This document shows, one piece after another, positions 61,413-64,000 of a stretch of DNA of 64,000 bases. Under the pieces are notes generated by a model. It had not been told where the DNA came from. It saw only the letters and a list, made by a program, of their open reading frames with translations, and did not search any database. The stretch lies in assembly GCF_025966695.1 (NCBI RefSeq), contig NZ_JAOEIY010000009.1:48644-112643 (forward strand). Reading direction: 5' to 3'. Made by a program: the position numbers and the translations under genes. The DNA comes from Stutzerimonas sp. S1 (GTDB taxonomy: Bacteria > Pseudomonadota > Gammaproteobacteria > Pseudomonadales > Pseudomonadaceae). Numbering within the stretch: the stretch's first letter is position 1; every line of letters begins with the position of its first letter.

Positions 61413-62252
61413 ATGAGTGGACAACCCGAAGAGCCGAACAAGCCAGTCGAGCCAGAGAGCCTGCTGCCGATCGACGAGCATGTCGAGGAAACCCAAGAGG
61501 CCGATGGCCGCAAGGTTCGCCATCGGGGCATTTATCTGCTGCCCAACCTGTTCACCACTGCCAACCTGTTTGCCGGGTTCTTCTCGATCATTACGGCGAT
61601 CAATGGCAATTTCTACGTGGCCGCAGCGACCGTATTCGTCGCGATGGTTCTCGACAGTCTGGACGGGCGTGTGGCGCGCCTGACCAACACCCAGAGTGCC
61701 TTTGGGGCTGAGTACGATTCGCTCTCCGACATGGTGGCGTTCGGTCTGGCGCCCGCCGTATTGGCGTATGAATGGGCGTTGTCCGAGTTGGGCAATGTCG
61801 GGCTCACGGTCGCCTTCATCTACGTCGCCTGCGCCGCGCTGCGTCTGGCGCGTTTCAATACGCAGATTGGCAAGGTGGACAAACGCTGGTTCATCGGGCT
61901 GGCGAGCCCGGCCGCGGCGGGTGTGGTTGCCGGTTGGGTGTGGGCCGTATGGGCGCTCGATGAAGCCGGCATTCGTGGTGTCGAACTGCCGCTGGTGCTG
62001 GTCATGCTCTTTGCGCTGATGGTCGCGGCTGCCGGTCTGCTGATGGTCAGCAATATCAAGTACTACAGCTTCAAGGATCTGGATCTGAAAGGGCGGGTTC
62101 CCTTCGTTGCGATTCTGGTCGTGGTCCTGGTGTTTGCAGTCGTGTTCAGTGACCCGCCTCGAATCCTCTTGCTGATCTTCCTCGCATATGCGGTTTCCGG
62201 CCCGGTTCAGTACCTGATGCAGCTGCGTCGGCGTAAGCGCGTCGAGGGTTGA
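61413..62252 (+). CDS. pssA: CDP-diacylglycerol-serine O-phosphatidyltransferase
   Basis: Makes phosphatidylserine, precursor of phosphatidylethanolamine. The 279-residue membrane protein of the type II (CDP-alcohol phosphotransferase) family has the catalytic pattern DSLDGRVARLTNTQSAFGAE followed by YDSLSD, i.e. DGxxAR-x8-Gx3D-x3-D. About eight helices. The ATG at 61413 has AGAAGG at better spacing than the ATG at 61407. Confidence 0.95.
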   Translation: MSGQPEEPNKPVEPESLLPIDEHVEETQEADGRKVRHRGIYLLPNLFTTANLFAGFFSIITAINGNFYVAAATVFVAMVLDSLDGRVARLTNTQSAFGAEYDSLSDMVAFGLAPAVLAYEWALSELGNVGLTVAFIYVACAALRLARFNTQIGKVDKRWFIGLASPAAAGVVAGWVWAVWALDEAGIRGVELPLVLVMLFALMVAAAGLLMVSNIKYYSFKDLDLKGRVPFVAILVVVLVFAVVFSDPPRILLLIFLAYAVSGPVQYLMQLRRRKRVEG

Positions 62253-62306
62253 TTTTCCATCTGGCTGCGCGTATTGCTCGTCCAGAGCCGATACGCGGAG
62301 CTACTC

Positions 62307-63314
62307 ATGCTGATCAGAATCCCCCCTTCCGGTGCGTGCCGTGAATCCGAGGTGACGCCGGAGACGGTCTATCGAAGTCGGCGTAGCTTCATCCAGGGGG
62401 CAGCACTTGCCGGGGCGGCATTAGGACTGCCCTCTCTGGTCGGGGCGTCCGAGCAGTACCCCGGCGTCCCCGTCGCGCCAGCCTCTCCTTGGTTCGTAGG
62501 CAAACTGAGCGATACCCGTTGGCGCGCTGTCGCCTCGGAAGGCGAAGCCGTCACTCCGTATGCGGACGCCACCCAGTACAACAACTTCTATGAGTTCGGC
62601 CCCAACAAGGGCGACCCGGCACGTTATGCCGCTGAGTTGAAAGTCGAGCCGTGGACGGTGCTGATTGATGGTGAAGTCGAAAAGCCAGGGCGCTACCCGC
62701 TCGACGACCTTTTTGCTGAAGGTCAGCTCGAGGAGCGAATCTATAGGCTGCGCTGCGTGGAGACCTGGTCGATGGTGATTCCCTGGCTAGGTTTTCCGTT
62801 GGCGGACCTGGTACGGAGGGTTCGGCCCCTTTCGGCGGCAAAGTTTGTTCGCTTCGAAACGGCTTACCGGCCCGACGAGATGCGTGGCACGCGTTCCAGC
62901 TTTGCACTGATCGATTGGCCGTATGTCGAAGGGTTGCGCATGGATGAGGCGATGCATCCGCTCAGCCTGCTCGCCGTTGGCATGTATGGGCGGGTACTGC
63001 CCAATCAAAATGGCGCGCCATTACGGCTGGTCGTGCCCTGGAAGTACGGCTTCAAGAGCGTCAAATCGATCGTGCGGATCAGCTTTGTAAGTGAGCAGCC
63101 GGCCACCACCTGGCAGTCGATGGCCCCTGAGGAGTATGGGTTCTACGCCAACGTCAACCCGCAGGTCTCCCACCCGCGTTGGTCTCAGGCTCGTGAGCGG
63201 CGGCTTCCTGGCAGCTTGTTCAGCCCTAACGTCCGGGAGACCCAGTTGTTCAACGGCTATGCCGATCAGGTGGCAGGTTTGTACGCCTCGATGGATCTCA
63301 CCAAGGACTACTGA
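62307..63314 (+). CDS. msrP: Protein-methionine-sulfoxide reductase catalytic subunit MsrP
   Basis: Periplasmic molybdopterin enzyme (YedY) that repairs oxidised methionine in envelope proteins. The 335 residues have a Tat signal ([20 protein letters not shown]), the Mo-ligand Cys in [18 protein letters not shown], and [22 protein letters not shown] at 62307 follows GGAG and keeps the twin-arginine motif near residue 26. msrQ overlaps its stop. Confidence 0.96.
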   Translation: MLIRIPPSGACRESEVTPETVYRSRRSFIQGAALAGAALGLPSLVGASEQYPGVPVAPASPWFVGKLSDTRWRAVASEGEAVTPYADATQYNNFYEFGPNKGDPARYAAELKVEPWTVLIDGEVEKPGRYPLDDLFAEGQLEERIYRLRCVETWSMVIPWLGFPLADLVRRVRPLSAAKFVRFETAYRPDEMRGTRSSFALIDWPYVEGLRMDEAMHPLSLLAVGMYGRVLPNQNGAPLRLVVPWKYGFKSVKSIVRISFVSEQPATTWQSMAPEEYGFYANVNPQVSHPRWSQARERRLPGSLFSPNVRETQLFNGYADQVAGLYASMDLTKDY

Positions 63315-63937
63315 TGCGTTACCCGTTGTGGCGGCTGGGCGTGTTCCTATGCGCCGCCAGCGTACCTTTGTACTGGCTATATCTCGCCTGGACGTCTGCG
63401 CTGGGGCCTGACCCTGGAAAGGTTTTGGTGGATAACCTGGGGCAGGGCGCGCTGGTCCTCTTGCTTCTAACGCTTGCCATGACGCCCATGCAGCGGGTGA
63501 CGGGTTGGGCCGGCTGGCTCGCCGTACGCCGCCAGCTCGGACTTTGGTGCTTCACCTACGCGTTGCTGCATCTCGCTGGTTATCTTTTCTTCCTGCTGGG
63601 TGCGGACTTCTCGCGTTTGCCCGAGGAGTTGAGCGAACGCCCATATATTCTCGTCGGGATGCTCGGGTTACTTGGGCTCACCGCGCTGGCCGCTACCTCC
63701 TCTCGATGGAGCATGCGTCGTCTCGGTAAACGCTGGAAAACCCTGCATCGACTGATCTACGTAATCGTCATCGTGGTGTTGCTGCATATGCTTTGGGTTG
63801 TACGTGCCGACGCTGGCAGATGGGCGTTTTACGCCGGTGTAGCTGTGATCCTGCTTGCTCTACGGTGTCCAGTCGTGGCCTCTGCTATGGGGCGGCCTCG
63901 CAGTCAAAGAACCAAGTTGGCAACAAAACTGAAATAA
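63314..63937 (+). CDS. msrQ: Heme-binding membrane subunit MsrQ
   Basis: The 207-residue six-helix b-type cytochrome passes electrons to MsrP. Seen are GQGALVLLLLTLAMTPMQ, RRQLGLWCFTYALLHLAGYL with a heme His, and WKTLHRLIYVIVIVVLLHMLWVV with two more. The ATG shares a base with the msrP stop (TGATG). Confidence 0.95.
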   Translation: MRYPLWRLGVFLCAASVPLYWLYLAWTSALGPDPGKVLVDNLGQGALVLLLLTLAMTPMQRVTGWAGWLAVRRQLGLWCFTYALLHLAGYLFFLLGADFSRLPEELSERPYILVGMLGLLGLTALAATSSRWSMRRLGKRWKTLHRLIYVIVIVVLLHMLWVVRADAGRWAFYAGVAVILLALRCPVVASAMGRPRSQRTKLATKLK

Positions 63938-63941
63938 GCGG

Positions 63942-63969
63942 TTGACGCCAGTTTTGAGGCCCCTATAAT
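63942..63969 (+). promoter_or_regulatory. Strong sigma-70 promoter, probably of an rRNA operon
   Basis: TTGACG (63942-63947), 16-base spacer, TATAAT (63964-63969), followed by a GC-rich discriminator GCGCACC of the kind found at stringently controlled stable-RNA promoters. In PAO1 the msrPQ genes are next to a 16S rRNA gene, so the transcript is probably an rrn operon starting just beyond the window. Confidence 0.75.
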
Positions 63970-64000
63970 GCGCACCACTTCCGGCGCAGTCCTTAAGTAA

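Overview
The window is an ordinary, densely coded piece of a GC-rich gammaproteobacterial chromosome. Gene content and order identify Pseudomonas in the broad sense, and the overall look (including a GGTGGATAA...TTATCCACC intergenic hairpin) suggests the stutzeri group (Stutzerimonas). Markers include the cbrX-cbrA-cbrB-crcZ-pcnB carbon-control locus, retS next to purD, a PrrF iron-responsive sRNA next to a cAMP-binding-protein gene, and several blocks whose order I recall from P. aeruginosa PAO1. I see no insertion sequence, prophage, CRISPR array, tRNA or rRNA gene.

Layout. (1) 1-7364: end of nusA, then infB-rbfA-truB-rpsO-pnp, the transcription/translation/RNA-decay operon, closed by a strong terminator. 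(2) 7380-12570: envelope genes. A secreted BON-domain protein sits behind a textbook sigma-54 promoter; two tandem DUF2845 proteins, a large DUF748/AsmA-like protein and an MpaB-type (DUF2236) protein follow on the minus strand. (3) 12665-18812, minus: pgi, then pantothenate genes panD-panC-panB, folK and pcnB. (4) 18911-25531, minus: CrcZ sRNA with its sigma-54 promoter and a CbrB-type upstream dyad, then cbrB, cbrA, cbrX, gluQ and dksA. (5) 25723-31841: an aminotransferase, sfsA, a stand-alone rmlD-like reductase, an AEC transporter, a 28-residue membrane peptide and two membrane proteins. (6) 32059-46475, minus: retS, purD, purH, fis, dusB, a DUF3426 protein, prmA, accC, accB, aroQ, dsbD. 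(7) 46536-51869: a Rieske protein, heme-type ABC genes phuU-phuV-phuW, one PrrF sRNA with a Fur box, a cAMP-binding protein, a TfoX-C protein and a methyltransferase. (8) 51942-63937: a kinase-like fusion protein, mrcB, a TPR lipoprotein, YqcC, DUF4124, ilvI-ilvH-ilvC, pssA, msrP-msrQ. The window ends with a strong promoter that probably drives an rRNA operon lying just outside.

The genes are mainly housekeeping, but three RNA-centred regulatory circuits stand out. CbrA/CbrB switches on CrcZ, which titrates Hfq/Crc and relieves catabolite repression. Fur controls PrrF, which represses iron-using proteins. RetS feeds the Gac/Rsm pathway. Nothing here looks like a wholly new system. The points most worth a second look are the incomplete phu heme locus (permease and ATPase without visible receptor or binding protein) beside a single prrF, the sigma-54-controlled BON protein with paired upstream repeats, the apparently leaderless mrcB, a perfect 11-bp palindrome before the MpaB-like gene, and the join of gene blocks that are far apart in PAO1.
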